A model generated the notes under the pieces. It was not told the origin of the DNA. It worked only from the letters and a program-made list of their open reading frames with translations, and did not search any database. DNA of 64,000 nt from [Mycobacterium] manitobense (GTDB lineage Bacteria > Actinomycetota > Actinomycetes > Mycobacteriales > Mycobacteriaceae), in the NCBI RefSeq assembly GCF_025821665.1, contig NZ_JACKSJ010000085.1, positions 1 to 64,000 of the forward strand, read 5' to 3'. Positions within the stretch are counted from its first letter, which is position 1, and every line of letters begins with the position of its first letter. A program made the translations under genes and the position numbers. Shown in pieces: positions 1 to 7,873 of this stretch.

Positions 1-1301
1 CTTTGGCGATTCCCGCAAGTCGGCCGGCAGCGGCACTCGCGAGGCCGCCGCCCTTCGACGGCGCCATGTCGCGCGGACCGGTCCCGGCGCCCCCGCCGGC
101 CCCCGCAGCGGCGCCCGCGCCGCCGCCGGCCTTCTCCGGCGATCCCCCAACGCCTTTGGGACCCACGCGGACCGGTCCCGGCGCCCCCGCCGGCCCCCGC
201 AGCGGCGCCCGCGCCGCCGCCGGCCTTCTCCGGCGATCCCCCAACGCCTTTGGGACCCAGGCCCAGCACACCCTCCGGGGGGCGCGCCGACATCGGAGAA
301 GTCTTGGCTGCATCACCCGCCTGCTTGACGGCGTTGGCGGCCTGACCGGCAGCGTCTTTGGCCGCGTTACCCAGCGCACCTGGGCCGCCTGCGGCTCCGG
401 CCGGCGTGCTCGGTGCACCGGGGACCCCGGGTGGTACCGGGCTTTTCGGCATTCCGCCGAGATCAGGCCTGGGGCCAAGGCCGGCCAGAGACGATCCCAA
501 CGACGGACCGCCGAGCCCGCCCACGCCGCCGCCTGACGGGCCGCCTGACGGGCCACCGCCCGCACCGCCACCGAGGGGCGGTACGGGGCCGCCGCCCCGC
601 GAGTCCGTGCCGGTAGGTCCGACGGGCACCGGCCCGACGCCGGGCTGGGCTCCGGTGGTGAACGCCGGATGGTTCTTGGCGATGCCGACGATGTTGGGGG
701 CATAGGCCTCCTTCATCACCTTCTGCGCAAAGGTGGCGTACTCCCGTTCGATCTGGTCCTTGTGTTCCGGAAAGTGTGACAGGTCCGAGAAGTAGTTCTC
801 CCGATTGTTCACGATGTTCTCGCGCGTGGCCATGATGGTTCGCGAGAACGCGTCCACGACAATGCTCATGGCGCCCGCTCCGCTGCCCGCGGCCTGCGGC
901 TCGACGAACGACGACTCGAGGTTGGCCAGCGCAGCGTCGTGTGTGACGCCCGCCCAGCGGTCCTCTCTACCCTCCAAACTGGCCAAGTCGAGCCGGAAGT
1001 CCTGCACGGCGCTGACGATGGCGGAGCTGATCTCCTGCCACTTCCCGGTGAAGCTGGGGGCGACGTCCGCGTCAGCTCCCGAGATGTTCTGCCACGCCTG
1101 TTCGTAGGAAATGCCGTTGAAGTCCTCGACCGCGACGGTCGACGGGTCTTTGGCGTAGTCGCGGCCGTCGAGTTCCGGCAGACGGGTGTTCGGGTTGCGA
1201 GCTTGGATATCGGCGATCTTGCGGTTCTCGAGCCAGTGATCCGGGTCGAGGTCCTCCATGTCGTCGAAGATCGGGTCTGAACCCGCCGGGGGCATGCACA
1301 T
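1..1301 (-). CDS. EspB/PPE-like ESX-secreted protein, partial and frameshifted
   Basis: The gene starts at ATG 1301 behind GAGGAG and runs off the left edge. The first 200 or so residues are charged and helical, with a W-x-G turn (DRWAGV) and a long helical hairpin. The rest is Gly/Pro/Ala-rich low complexity. This layout resembles EspB and PPE-type type VII substrates. The gene is last in the minus-strand ESX series. Near residue 350 a perfect 94-bp tandem duplication (72-259) shifts the frame: the intact frame gives a Gly/Ala/Pro-rich tail, while after the first copy read the frame becomes Arg-rich. Removing one copy restores a coherent tail (GPRDMAPSKGGG and onward) to the edge. The class is inferred from architecture, not a family-level match. 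A frameshifted assembly is possible. Confidence 0.6.
   Translation of the reverse strand, partial: MCMPPAGSDPIFDDMEDLDPDHWLENRKIADIQARNPNTRLPELDGRDYAKDPSTVAVEDFNGISYEQAWQNISGADADVAPSFTGKWQEISSAIVSAVQDFRLDLASLEGREDRWAGVTHDAALANLESSFVEPQAAGSGAGAMSIVVDAFSRTIMATRENIVNNRENYFSDLSHFPEHKDQIEREYATFAQKVMKEAYAPNIVGIAKNHPAFTTGAQPGVGPVPVGPTGTDSRGGGPVPPLGGGAGGGPSGGPSGGGVGGLGGPSLGSSLAGLGPRPDLGGMPKSPVPPGVPGAPSTPAGAAGGPGALGNAAKDAAGQAANAVKQAGDAAKTSPMSARPPEGVLGLGPKGVGGSPEKAGGGAGAAAGAGGGAGTGPRGSQRRWGIAGEGRRRRGRRCGGRRGRRDRSARHGAVEGRRPRECRCRPTCGNRQ
72..259. repeat. Perfect 94-bp tandem duplication inside the EspB-like gene
   Basis: Positions 72-165 and 166-259 are identical over all 94 bases, and the identity ends sharply on both sides. 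Ninety-four is not a multiple of three, so one extra copy shifts the reading frame of the minus-strand gene that contains it. Confidence 0.95.
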
Positions 1302-1325
1302 TGCGACTCCTCAGTGCGTTGACGG

Positions 1326-1667
1326 TCAGCCGGCCTGGTCCTCGGCCTGCATTCGCTTGTACGCCGCATCGACCGTCGCCTCGAACTCGTCGAGATAGTT
1401 CAGGTACTTGTCGAGAATCGTCACGATCCCCTTCGGACCGCTTACACCCAGAACCAGTTCAGCACGCGTCTGCTGAGCCGACCCCCAGTTCCCCACATTG
1501 CCCAGGTTCGCGAGGCTGATCGCCTTGTCACGTTGGGCTTTCAGCTCGCCCCGGTAGGCGTGGATCAAACCTGTGTACTCGCGATGCGCACTCTCGGACA
1601 GTTGCAGATCCGGCGGCCCCGACTCCTTGAGCGCCGACATCTGCAACTTCAGTTGGTCGATCGACAT
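1326..1667 (-). CDS. Small helical ESX-associated protein
   Basis: This 113-residue protein starts at ATG 1667 behind GGAGCAGG. It has no signal peptide or membrane segment. It appears to be two long helices with a central turn containing N-W-G (GNVGNWGSA), which recalls the W-x-G turn of WXG100 proteins. It lies between the EsxA-like gene and the EspB-like gene and is probably co-transcribed with them. A chaperone, a substrate or a partner of the EspB-like protein would all fit. I do not recognise a named family. Confidence 0.7.
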   Translation of the reverse strand: MSIDQLKLQMSALKESGPPDLQLSESAHREYTGLIHAYRGELKAQRDKAISLANLGNVGNWGSAQQTRAELVLGVSGPKGIVTILDKYLNYLDEFEATVDAAYKRMQAEDQAG

Positions 1668-1748
1668 CCTGCTCCGCTCGATTCAGTCGTGATGCGCGGA
1701 AGCCCGGGTTCGACGCTGAACTCGGGCTTCCGCATCGTGATTGCCGGT

Positions 1749-2036
1749 TCAGAAGCCCCCGGCGAGCGAATGATCATGCTCCGCCGTCATCGCCTGACGG
1801 TCGACGGCGCCCTGCTGGGTCGCCTGGATCTCCAAGATCGTGGAGTCCAACTGCTGGGTTACCTGGATCTGTGCGCTCTGCAAGGCCGCTGCGGCTTCGC
1901 CTTCGTAGACATCCGCCAGCGCTGTGAAGACCGAGTTGACGTCCTCACGCAACGCGTTCGCATCGTTGAGAGTGGCCTTGATCGCGTCCAACTGGTCGTA
2001 GTTCGCGCCGTAGTTGTAATGAATGGTGCCTGACAT
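1749..2036 (-). CDS. ESAT-6/EsxA-like WXG100 protein (YEG variant)
   Basis: The 95-residue product has the size and helix-turn-helix pattern of Esx proteins. The usual W-x-G turn is replaced by Y-E-G (DVYEGEA, about residues 43-49). It directly follows a second Esx gene (13 bp gap), as in esxB-esxA pairs, so the two probably form a secreted heterodimer. It starts at ATG 2036 after GAAGGA. The C-terminus ends in AGGF and has no obvious YxxxD/E signal, which is common for the EsxA partner. The ESX subtype is not assigned. Confidence 0.85.
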   Translation of the reverse strand: MSGTIHYNYGANYDQLDAIKATLNDANALREDVNSVFTALADVYEGEAAAALQSAQIQVTQQLDSTILEIQATQQGAVDRQAMTAEHDHSLAGGF

Positions 2037-2049
2037 GACTGCTTCCTTC

Positions 2050-2325
2050 CTACTCTGCTTCCAGATTGACGAGCGAGGTCATGTTGCTCTTGCCCGTTTC
2101 GGCGACTTGGGTCATTCGATTGATGATCGCGGTGAAGTCGTCGTTGTGCGCCTGCATCCGCTGGGCGAAGCGGCTTGCTTGGTCGCCCTGCCACGAACTG
2201 GACGTCATCTCGACAGTCCTGTCCTGCATCGACTGCCCGAGCAGACGCGCGCTGTTCATCGCCTCGTCAACCTGCGCGATCTTGGCCTGAGCCTCCTCAG
2301 GCGTGAGACTGGTGGCTCCACTCAT
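2050..2325 (-). CDS. CFP-10/EsxB-like WXG100 protein
   Basis: The start is ATG 2325 because it follows a strong AGAAGGAGAG ribosome binding site; an upstream in-frame start has none. The 91-residue product has the canonical W-x-G turn (SSSWQGDQ, about residues 40-47) between two amphipathic helices. It is the likely partner of the next gene, which encodes an EsxA-like protein. EspG immediately upstream in the operon is the usual chaperone of PE-PPE substrates, not of Esx pairs. I see no clear YxxxD/E motif at the C-terminus. Confidence 0.88.
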   Translation of the reverse strand: MSGATSLTPEEAQAKIAQVDEAMNSARLLGQSMQDRTVEMTSSSWQGDQASRFAQRMQAHNDDFTAIINRMTQVAETGKSNMTSLVNLEAE

Positions 2326-2381
2326 TCCCTCTCTCCTTCTTTCGCTGGTGTCGTTCACTGGTGAATCCTCGGCGGTTTGGG

Positions 2382-3176
2382 CTACAGGCTCTCCCATCCC
2401 TCGTCGGGCAGGCCGACGAGCTGACCGACCGCCGCGGCGATCGCGCGGTCGGTCCCCGGTTTCAGGGTTGTCCAGAGCTGCCCGGTCGGAGAAGCGCTCG
2501 GGCTGGCAACAATTCGACCCCGCTTCGTGTAGAGAACCGCAACGGCGGCCGGGCCCCGCTCGATACGGTCCCGTTCAACGGCCAGAGCGAAGTAGACGAT
2601 CTCGGCGAAGGCGCGCCGCGTCGCCAACGCGGACCCGATCAGGATCGCCGCCCGTGACTCGGCGCCCAGCGCGCACAGTCGGTCGGCGATCTGTGGTCCG
2701 TCGTGGGTGTCGCCGATACTTTCGACCATCGCGTCCAGCGGCGCGCCGACGGGCTCGATCGGAGCGGCATCCGCGGTGGGCAGCTCGGCGAGGACCGCCC
2801 GCGTGGCCGACCCCAAGTCGGCGTCCGGCAGGGGAGACAGCAGGTACCGGCTCCCCACACGGCGGGCCATCACCCCACGGGCGCCGCGCCGCGCGATTGA
2901 CACGCGTGCGATGCCGTCCGGTGTCACCAACCGCATCGCGAGTTCGCGGTCGGGCCGCTGCAACACCGTCAGCAGTTCGGAGAGGTCGTCGTCGACGACA
3001 TCACCGAAGATCAAGCCGCGTGCCGAGAGCCGGCCTGCGGCCGCGTCCAGCGTCGCACCACCGTGCCGCGGGGTCACAGCCAAGACTGTAGGTAGGCTCT
3101 GCACGCCGGCCATGCCGGCGACGAGCTGCACTTCGTCGTCGCTCAGCACGTACTCGAGATCACCGGTGACGCTCAC
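2382..3176 (-). CDS. espG: EspG-type ESX substrate chaperone
   Basis: The 264-residue protein has the length and alternating sheet/helix pattern of EspG, the cytosolic chaperone that binds the tip of PE-PPE dimers and keeps them soluble for a cognate ESX machine. It starts at GTG 3176; the GTGA overlaps the stop of the PPE gene by 4 bp, so translation is probably coupled. The N-terminus (DLEYVLSDDEVQLV) and a central Arg-rich strand fit the family. The order PE-PPE-espG supports a dedicated chaperone role. The ESX subtype cannot be decided from sequence reading alone. Confidence 0.8.
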   Translation of the reverse strand: MSVTGDLEYVLSDDEVQLVAGMAGVQSLPTVLAVTPRHGGATLDAAAGRLSARGLIFGDVVDDDLSELLTVLQRPDRELAMRLVTPDGIARVSIARRGARGVMARRVGSRYLLSPLPDADLGSATRAVLAELPTADAAPIEPVGAPLDAMVESIGDTHDGPQIADRLCALGAESRAAILIGSALATRRAFAEIVYFALAVERDRIERGPAAVAVLYTKRGRIVASPSASPTGQLWTTLKPGTDRAIAAAVGQLVGLPDEGWESL

Positions 3177-4255
3177 GTCTGTGCGCTCCGGTCGTGCCCG
3201 ATCACCGGCGGAGCCACCCACCGGTCGGCCACCTGCTCCAGATTCTGCTGCGACTCCTCTTCGGCGTAACGAGCAGGTTCGGGTTCGGCGGGGGCTGTGA
3301 GCTCGTCGAACATTCCCGAGTCTGGTCCCCAGCTGACGTTGGACACGACGAACGGAGCCTCGCTGTGCCCTGCGGACGGCAGCCACGGCACGTCGGCCTC
3401 CGACAGACCCGCACCCGGTTCCCCGGCTCCGGCCAGTGTTCCCGCCGACTGCGGTGACTCGTAATCGCGATCCTGGTCACCGCCACGGCCGAGCCCGGCC
3501 ATCGGCGCGTATGGTGCGCCGCCCATTCCCGCCGCCGATGCGCCCCCGCCGAATGAGTTACGGTGCAATGCCTTCGGTTCTGTGCTGCCCTTGACGCCGC
3601 CCGCAGCCCATGGAGACAACGGCGTCGGCGTCGTGGTCGACCCGCCGCCACCCGCACCACCGCCGGCCGCATCTGCGGTGGCGGAGACCCGTTCGGCGGC
3701 CAGCGCGTCGCTCTTGCAGACATCCTGCGGTAGTGGCTGATCCCAGGGCTGCGCGAGATGAGCCACCGCGCCCTCGTACTGCCGCATCACCGCGGCGGCA
3801 TCGGCGTGATCTGCCCTGGCCGCCTCGTCGAACTCGGCGAAGCGGCCAGTGAGGATCGCGCCGTTGTAGGCCGCCAACGACGCCATCATGTCGCCGGCGG
3901 CGCGGGCCTCCAACGCTTCCGACACCGTCGGCATCGCGAGAACCGCCACCGTGTTGGCCACCGCGGCCTCCTCGGCGCGCTGGCCATTGGCCGCGGCGCC
4001 GAGACTCACCGCCTGCAACCACCTGCCGAACTCTTCGAGTTTGCGTGCCACCGCGGCGGACGCCTCGCTGTCGAACGAGGCCTTCAGCCGCGTGACGATT
4101 ATGTCGTAATCGGCTGCTACGGATGTCAACTCATTTGCCACCCGTACCCAGGCGGCGCCGGCGTCTCCGACCGTTCGGGGACCCGGGCCAGTGGTGAGAT
4201 CACGGGCCAGCTGCTCAGTGCTGCGCGATTCCCAGACGACATCAGTGAAGCCCAT
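3173..4255 (-). CDS. PPE family ESX substrate
   Basis: The 360-residue protein starts at ATG 4255 after AAGGAGGTGA. The first 170 or so residues are helical and PPE-like (PPE68/PPE69 type, without a literal PPE tripeptide). A Gly-rich linker follows, then an acidic C-terminal segment. The acidic segment contains Y-A-E-E-E, which fits the YxxxD/E type VII export signal. The protein ends with WVAPPVIG, a tail shared with two other proteins of this locus. It is preceded by a PE gene and followed by espG, the usual secreted-pair-plus-chaperone arrangement. It is probably exported to the cell surface or medium. Confidence 0.8.
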   Translation of the reverse strand: MGFTDVVWESRSTEQLARDLTTGPGPRTVGDAGAAWVRVANELTSVAADYDIIVTRLKASFDSEASAAVARKLEEFGRWLQAVSLGAAANGQRAEEAAVANTVAVLAMPTVSEALEARAAGDMMASLAAYNGAILTGRFAEFDEAARADHADAAAVMRQYEGAVAHLAQPWDQPLPQDVCKSDALAAERVSATADAAGGGAGGGGSTTTPTPLSPWAAGGVKGSTEPKALHRNSFGGGASAAGMGGAPYAPMAGLGRGGDQDRDYESPQSAGTLAGAGEPGAGLSEADVPWLPSAGHSEAPFVVSNVSWGPDSGMFDELTAPAEPEPARYAEEESQQNLEQVADRWVAPPVIGHDRSAQT

Positions 4256-4301
4256 CGTCTCACCTCCTTCCCACCTGCTGACGACGACTGTTTCCGTCCG
4301 G

Positions 4302-4598
4302 TCAGACGGTGAAGTCCTGATCTGCGGCCTCGACGTCATGGGCGTGCTTGCGCAGTGTGGCGGCGACTTCGCGGATCTCCACGATGCCCTTGTCCGACGC
4401 CTCGACAAAGGACCCTTGAACATGGTTGAGCGTCAGAGCAATTCGCTGCGAGACCTCGTCATCACCGGACGGTGTGACAGTGAGCTGTGGCGTCTCCGAC
4501 TTCATCACCATCTCAACGCGATTCGCCAACTCGTCCAGTTGGCGGGTCGCTTCGGTGACCTCAGCCGGCTGAATCGACAGTCCGGTGCGATTGTCCAT
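4302..4598 (-). CDS. PE-like ESX substrate, PPE partner
   Basis: The 98-residue product matches the size and hairpin of a PE domain, including a DDEVS segment like the D-E-V-S of the family. I chose ATG 4598 because GAGGAG sits 7 bases upstream; ATG 4604 is only 2 bases from it. The gene precedes the PPE gene by 46 bp, so the two likely form a dimer. The conserved Tyr of the PE YxxxD/E export signal is not evident at the C-terminus, so the signal may be supplied by the PPE. Confidence 0.75.
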   Translation of the reverse strand: MDNRTGLSIQPAEVTEATRQLDELANRVEMVMKSETPQLTVTPSGDDEVSQRIALTLNHVQGSFVEASDKGIVEIREVAATLRKHAHDVEAADQDFTV

Positions 4599-4613
4599 CT
4601 GCATACTCCTCGC

Positions 4614-4799
4614 CTAGATCCTCAGTTCGATGTCCGAATACTCATGCGGATCCGCCTCGCCGATCACGGGAGGCGCTACGGCGCCGAGGTCGCCGATGAC
4701 CTCGCGTGTGCGCCTGCTGCTCTGCAGAAAGGTTGGGGCGCTGCGTACATACGCCGCGTCGGCCGGATCCGCCTCGTCTTCATTGCTCGCCGCACACAC
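4614..4799 (-). CDS. 61-residue tail-only ESX protein
   Basis: This short acidic product ends with GDLGAVAPPVIGEADPH and a terminal ELRI. The EspE-like protein encoded 1.3 kb upstream ends almost identically. The tail also holds Y-S-D-I-E, which fits the type VII YxxxD/E export signal; the EspE-like tail has Ser in place of that Tyr. The gene lies 14 bp after the EspF-like gene and 15 bp before the PE gene. It may be a real small substrate or the surviving 3' end of a lost EspE-like paralogue. The start codon (ATG 4799) lacks a strong ribosome binding site. Confidence 0.6.
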   Translation of the reverse strand: MCAASNEDEADPADAAYVRSAPTFLQSSRRTREVIGDLGAVAPPVIGEADPHEYSDIELRI

Positions 4800-4813
4800 A
4801 TCACACCCGCGGG

Positions 4814-5098
4814 TCAGCCGTTGTCCGCGGCGACGATGGCCGTCTTCGCCGCATCGGTGGCGCCGCCGATGGCCGAATGAAGACCACCGACCAGTAACGT
4901 GCCGGCCAGATTGCTCGCCTGGGCTGGACCGTAGGCGGCAAGGTAGCCGGCACCGATCGGTCCGACGGCCGCCGCCGCGGCCGCCAGCATCGCCGCCAAA
5001 TCAGCCGAACCCACTGCACTGACGAGGGCTCCGGCCGTTTCGTTGGCAACCGAGAACACGTCCAAGCCGGACGGAACCGCGTGAAAGACCTCGGTCAC
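4814..5098 (-). CDS. EspF/EspC-like ESX substrate
   Basis: The 94-residue protein starts at GTG 5098 after AGAGAAAGG. It is Ala/Gly-rich and helical, with a hydrophobic central part, and is similar in size to EspC and EspF, which are co-secreted with EspA and EspE. An EspE-like protein is encoded upstream in the same direction. The stop is followed at once by the tail-only gene. Assignment rests on size, composition and context, so it is moderately confident. Confidence 0.6.
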   Translation of the reverse strand: MTEVFHAVPSGLDVFSVANETAGALVSAVGSADLAAMLAAAAAAVGPIGAGYLAAYGPAQASNLAGTLLVGGLHSAIGGATDAAKTAIVAADNG

Positions 5099-5439
5099 GT
5101 TGTGCCTTTCTCTACGTCACTATCGGGGAAGTATGAACGCTGGAAAAGCCGCTGCGCGATTACCTTTTGGGTAGTCGTCGGGCGACGGATCCACGGCATT
5201 CAGCAGATCGAAACGGTCAGGGCGCTCCACGATCGCCGACCTGGCCGCGCAGGCGTTCCGGAAGCGCCCGGTGCTGTCGCCTCTCAACTGATACAGAGTG
5301 TATCGCCGAGAGGTGGGCTACGCAATATCAGACTTCGTGGGACGGAAGTGGTTCAAAACGACCGCTCGACAACGGATCCGTCGCGCACCATTGCGGGTGT
5401 CCTCGTGTGACGGCGCATCGCAATTGGTGAGCGGCGACC
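5099..5439. other. 341-bp intergenic region with palindrome
   Basis: No convincing gene is seen. Base composition is more AT-rich than the flanks. The region contains a GATACA-N3-TGTATC palindrome at 5290-5304, and is the probable promoter region for the EspF-PE-PPE-EspG-Esx series transcribed leftward. Confidence 0.6.
5290..5304. promoter_or_regulatory. Palindrome GATACA-GAG-TGTATC
   Basis: Perfect 6+6 inverted repeat with a 3-bp centre, upstream of the EspF-like gene. A variant with one mismatch occurs at 7457-7471 upstream of the EspE-like gene, so one regulator may act at both promoters. Confidence 0.5.
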
Positions 5440-5988
5440 TCACCGGAGGCTGTGTCGGTGGATTGCGGAACGTCCGCCGCACAAGAAATACTCGGTGATA
5501 CTCATGATCGGAACGTTTGAGGCGATGGTCCGGTAGCGGCGTGCCACCACGGGCGCGTCCCTTCCGTCGTCGGGACGCGCCCAGGCGGGCACGCCGGCCA
5601 GCCACACCTCCGCGGCTTCCTTGAAAGTCTCCATGCCGCTGGCAAGCATGACCTCACCGATGGGGCGCTTCGTTTCTGCCAAGATTCTGCGCACATCGGT
5701 CGGCAGATCATCCTCGGCGATCAGGGATTCAGCGGCGACGAAAGGGGTACCGGACCTGCGTCCCACCAGCTTGATCCGGCGTTGCACCACCGAGCCGATC
5801 GCGGACCCCCGGAACTCCGGGAAGTCAAGCGATGTCGGATGCCTTCGCTGATCGATGATCTCGACAGCGATTTCTTCGCCCGTGATGACCTCGAGGACGC
5901 GCGTCAGCGTGCCGTTCGTCGCCACCAGGATCCGCAGGTCTCGCTTCAGATCGCGAATGTCGGCTCGCGACAGATAGCAAAGTTGCAT
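5440..5988 (-). CDS. Chorismate pyruvate-lyase-like protein (Rv2949c type)
   Basis: The 182-residue product resembles Rv2949c, which converts chorismate to p-hydroxybenzoate plus pyruvate for phenolic glycolipid synthesis. Similar stretches include RDLRILVATNGTLTRVL near the N-terminus, FVAAESLIA in the middle, then GEVMLASGMETFKEAAEVW and VARRYR. ATG 5988 is chosen over GTG 6018 because GAGGAG lies just before it. The gene is placed between two ESX substrate genes, an unusual neighbourhood; no phenolic glycolipid genes are nearby. Whether it retains activity cannot be read from sequence. Confidence 0.8.
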   Translation of the reverse strand: MQLCYLSRADIRDLKRDLRILVATNGTLTRVLEVITGEEIAVEIIDQRRHPTSLDFPEFRGSAIGSVVQRRIKLVGRRSGTPFVAAESLIAEDDLPTDVRRILAETKRPIGEVMLASGMETFKEAAEVWLAGVPAWARPDDGRDAPVVARRYRTIASNVPIMSITEYFLCGGRSAIHRHSLR

Positions 5989-6050
5989 CCGAAACGTCTC
6001 CTCGTGCGATCCCGGCACTGCACCCGCTGGGAAGGAACTGGTTATCCCGC

Positions 6051-7340
6051 TTAGATTCTCAACTCGACATCCGGTGATTGATGCGGGTCGGCCTCACCGA
6101 TCACGGGCGGGGCCACCCCGTCGAGATCCCCCACGATCTCCCCACCCTGGTTGCTCGTGTGCAGGAACGACGCGGCTGTGTGTCCATTCGCCGCGCCGGC
6201 ACCGCCCAGCCCGGCCCCGGCCATCGGGGCGCCCATCATCGGACCGCCCATCGGCATCGGGGACGTGCCGACCCGGGTGGCAGACACAGGCCCGGATGTG
6301 GCCGCGGCAGACTGCGCCGCCGACGACATCGGAGGTAGCGCCCTCGACGCCGGGGTGCCTGCCGCTCCGGCCCCGCCGCCGGAGCCCACCGCAGCACCCG
6401 CGGCGCCGGGGGTGTGCGGTGGCGGCGACGTAGAGTCCCGCTGAGCATTCAGCTTCGGTTGATCGTCAGCGCTTTTCGGCCCGTTCTGGCCGGCCAGCGA
6501 GGTGAGTGGGCCGATCATGCCCGTAGCCATACCGGCAAGCGGGCCGATCATGCTGGACGCGAGCGCCGGCGCGGCGGCGACCGAAACGGGGGCGCCGATC
6601 GCCGATGTCGCAGCCGCCTCTGCGCCCAGAGTCGCCTGGGTTTCGGTGATGACCTCGACGGAGGCTGCGACGGCGCGGGCCGCCGCTGCGACGGCCGCAG
6701 CCCACCCCCACGGGAAGGCGATGCTGGGACCTATTGCCGCGATCGTGGCCTGGAACTCGCTGATGATGTCGATGTGACGCGCTCGCGCCTGGGCAACCAC
6801 CGCAGCCGAGTTCGCCAGGCCGGCGCGCAGACCCGATGCTTGTGCGCTGACTTCAGAGCCGTTCGTAAGCGCCGCCCGAGCGGTGTCGGCGGCCGCCGTC
6901 CCGGACGCACCTTGCCAGTCGGCAGGCAGCCCACCGACGGCACGAGACACAGTCTTGGCGGCCGAGTCGAGTGCATCGGAGATTCCGCCGAACATCGACG
7001 TCGGATCCATGGAGTCGAACATTCCGCTTCCCAGGGTCCCCAGCGCGTCAGTCACCGGGCTGATCATCCCCATGGGATCCACCGGGCTCGCCGGAGCCGC
7101 GGCCGGATCGTCAGGCGCCGGTTCGCCATCGCGTTCCTCGGCCGACTTGTCGGCTGCTTGCTCAGCCGGCCGCGGGGCGGCGGGTGACGACAGTCCGAGC
7201 CGGTCCAGGATCGCTCGCGTCGGAAGGCTCAGGTAGTCGAGGAGGCCCGCCTCCTGCGCAGCGATCGCGGAGCTCGGGTCGAACCCGGGGAGCTGCCGTG
7301 CGAGTTCGCCTGTCGCACCGGACGACGACGCGTCGTTCAC
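6051..7340 (-). CDS. EspE-like ESX substrate with shared C-terminal tail
   Basis: The 429-residue protein starts at GTG 7340 behind GAGGAGG. A charged N-terminal part (about 1-90) is followed by an Ala/Gly-rich helical region with a WQG turn (ADWQGASG) and hydrophobic stretches like those of EspE/EspA. A Gly/Pro/Met-rich linker then leads to a final GVAPPVIGEADPH tail. The tail is nearly identical to that of the 61-residue protein at 4614-4799 and partly shared with the PPE. It is probably secreted by the ESX system with the EspF-like protein. The family assignment is by architecture. Confidence 0.6.
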   Translation of the reverse strand: MNDASSSGATGELARQLPGFDPSSAIAAQEAGLLDYLSLPTRAILDRLGLSSPAAPRPAEQAADKSAEERDGEPAPDDPAAAPASPVDPMGMISPVTDALGTLGSGMFDSMDPTSMFGGISDALDSAAKTVSRAVGGLPADWQGASGTAAADTARAALTNGSEVSAQASGLRAGLANSAAVVAQARARHIDIISEFQATIAAIGPSIAFPWGWAAAVAAAARAVAASVEVITETQATLGAEAAATSAIGAPVSVAAAPALASSMIGPLAGMATGMIGPLTSLAGQNGPKSADDQPKLNAQRDSTSPPPHTPGAAGAAVGSGGGAGAAGTPASRALPPMSSAAQSAAATSGPVSATRVGTSPMPMGGPMMGAPMAGAGLGGAGAANGHTAASFLHTSNQGGEIVGDLDGVAPPVIGEADPHQSPDVELRI

Positions 7341-7456
7341 TTCTGTGCGCCTCCTCGCAGACGGTGACTAGGGCAGTATCAAATCCCCGCGAGCGCGGCG
7401 CGATTACGTGTCAGGTAATGCGCCGGCTCCGCCCCAGCGGTCCTTTCACAATTGGT

Positions 7457-7471
7457 GATACACGCTGTACC
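7457..7471. promoter_or_regulatory. Palindrome GATACA-CGC-TGTACC
   Basis: One-mismatch relative of the 5290-5304 palindrome, in the 182-bp gap upstream of the EspE-like gene. Both sites are also near a CAATTGGTGA sequence (7450-7459 and 5421-5430). Confidence 0.4.
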
Positions 7472-7522
7472 GTCGTGCTCGTGACGGAGCTCGAGGTGCC
7501 GCGGCCGCAGGAGCCACGACCA

Positions 7523-7873
7523 CTAACGAGGTTCCGCTGTGGAACCGTCCCAGCACGTCAGCGGAGACTCGTGCAGAGCGCGCATCCGGGCGCCGAACTC
7601 GGCGGCGAGGAACCGCTGCCGGTCCGCTGCAACCTGCGCAGCGGCGGCGGCCGTCTCGATGATCATTCGCGCCAGCACGTCGGGGCCGGACGCCAAGGCC
7701 CGCGGGGTGAGCCACAACCCGGTCATCGCGCCCAGTCCGTTCACCTCTACGCTCACCGCGCTGTCCCGGCTCGTCACCCGTGCGGACACCGAATGGCAGT
7801 ACTCGTCCATAGCGGCGAGGAGGTCGCGCTGCGCCAAGATCCGGGCTATCAGCGACTCGGCCAGGCCGGTCAC
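7523..7873 (-). CDS. YbaB/EspL-like small protein
   Basis: The 116-residue product starts at GTG 7873; the GTGA overlaps the stop of the preceding gene, so the pair is translationally coupled. It has a short N-terminal helix, a central beta segment (VEVNGLGAMTGLWLTP) and a long C-terminal helix rich in Ala and Arg. That is the YbaB/EbfC-like fold also seen in EspL of ESX-1. It may stabilise or chaperone ESX substrates; nucleoid binding is an alternative. Confidence 0.6.
   Translation of the reverse strand: MTGLAESLIARILAQRDLLAAMDEYCHSVSARVTSRDSAVSVEVNGLGAMTGLWLTPRALASGPDVLARMIIETAAAAAQVAADRQRFLAAEFGARMRALHESPLTCWDGSTAEPR

Noticed and set aside
531..560. 12-bp repeat GCCGCCTGACGG in the EspB-like gene
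   Set aside because: It is in frame, within Gly/Pro-rich low complexity, and does not change the protein's register; treated as ordinary repetition.
4614..4799. Treating the tail-only gene as non-coding
   Set aside because: Its last 30 residues match the EspE-like tail in protein and nucleotide sequence and it fits tightly between two genes, so it is retained with moderate confidence.
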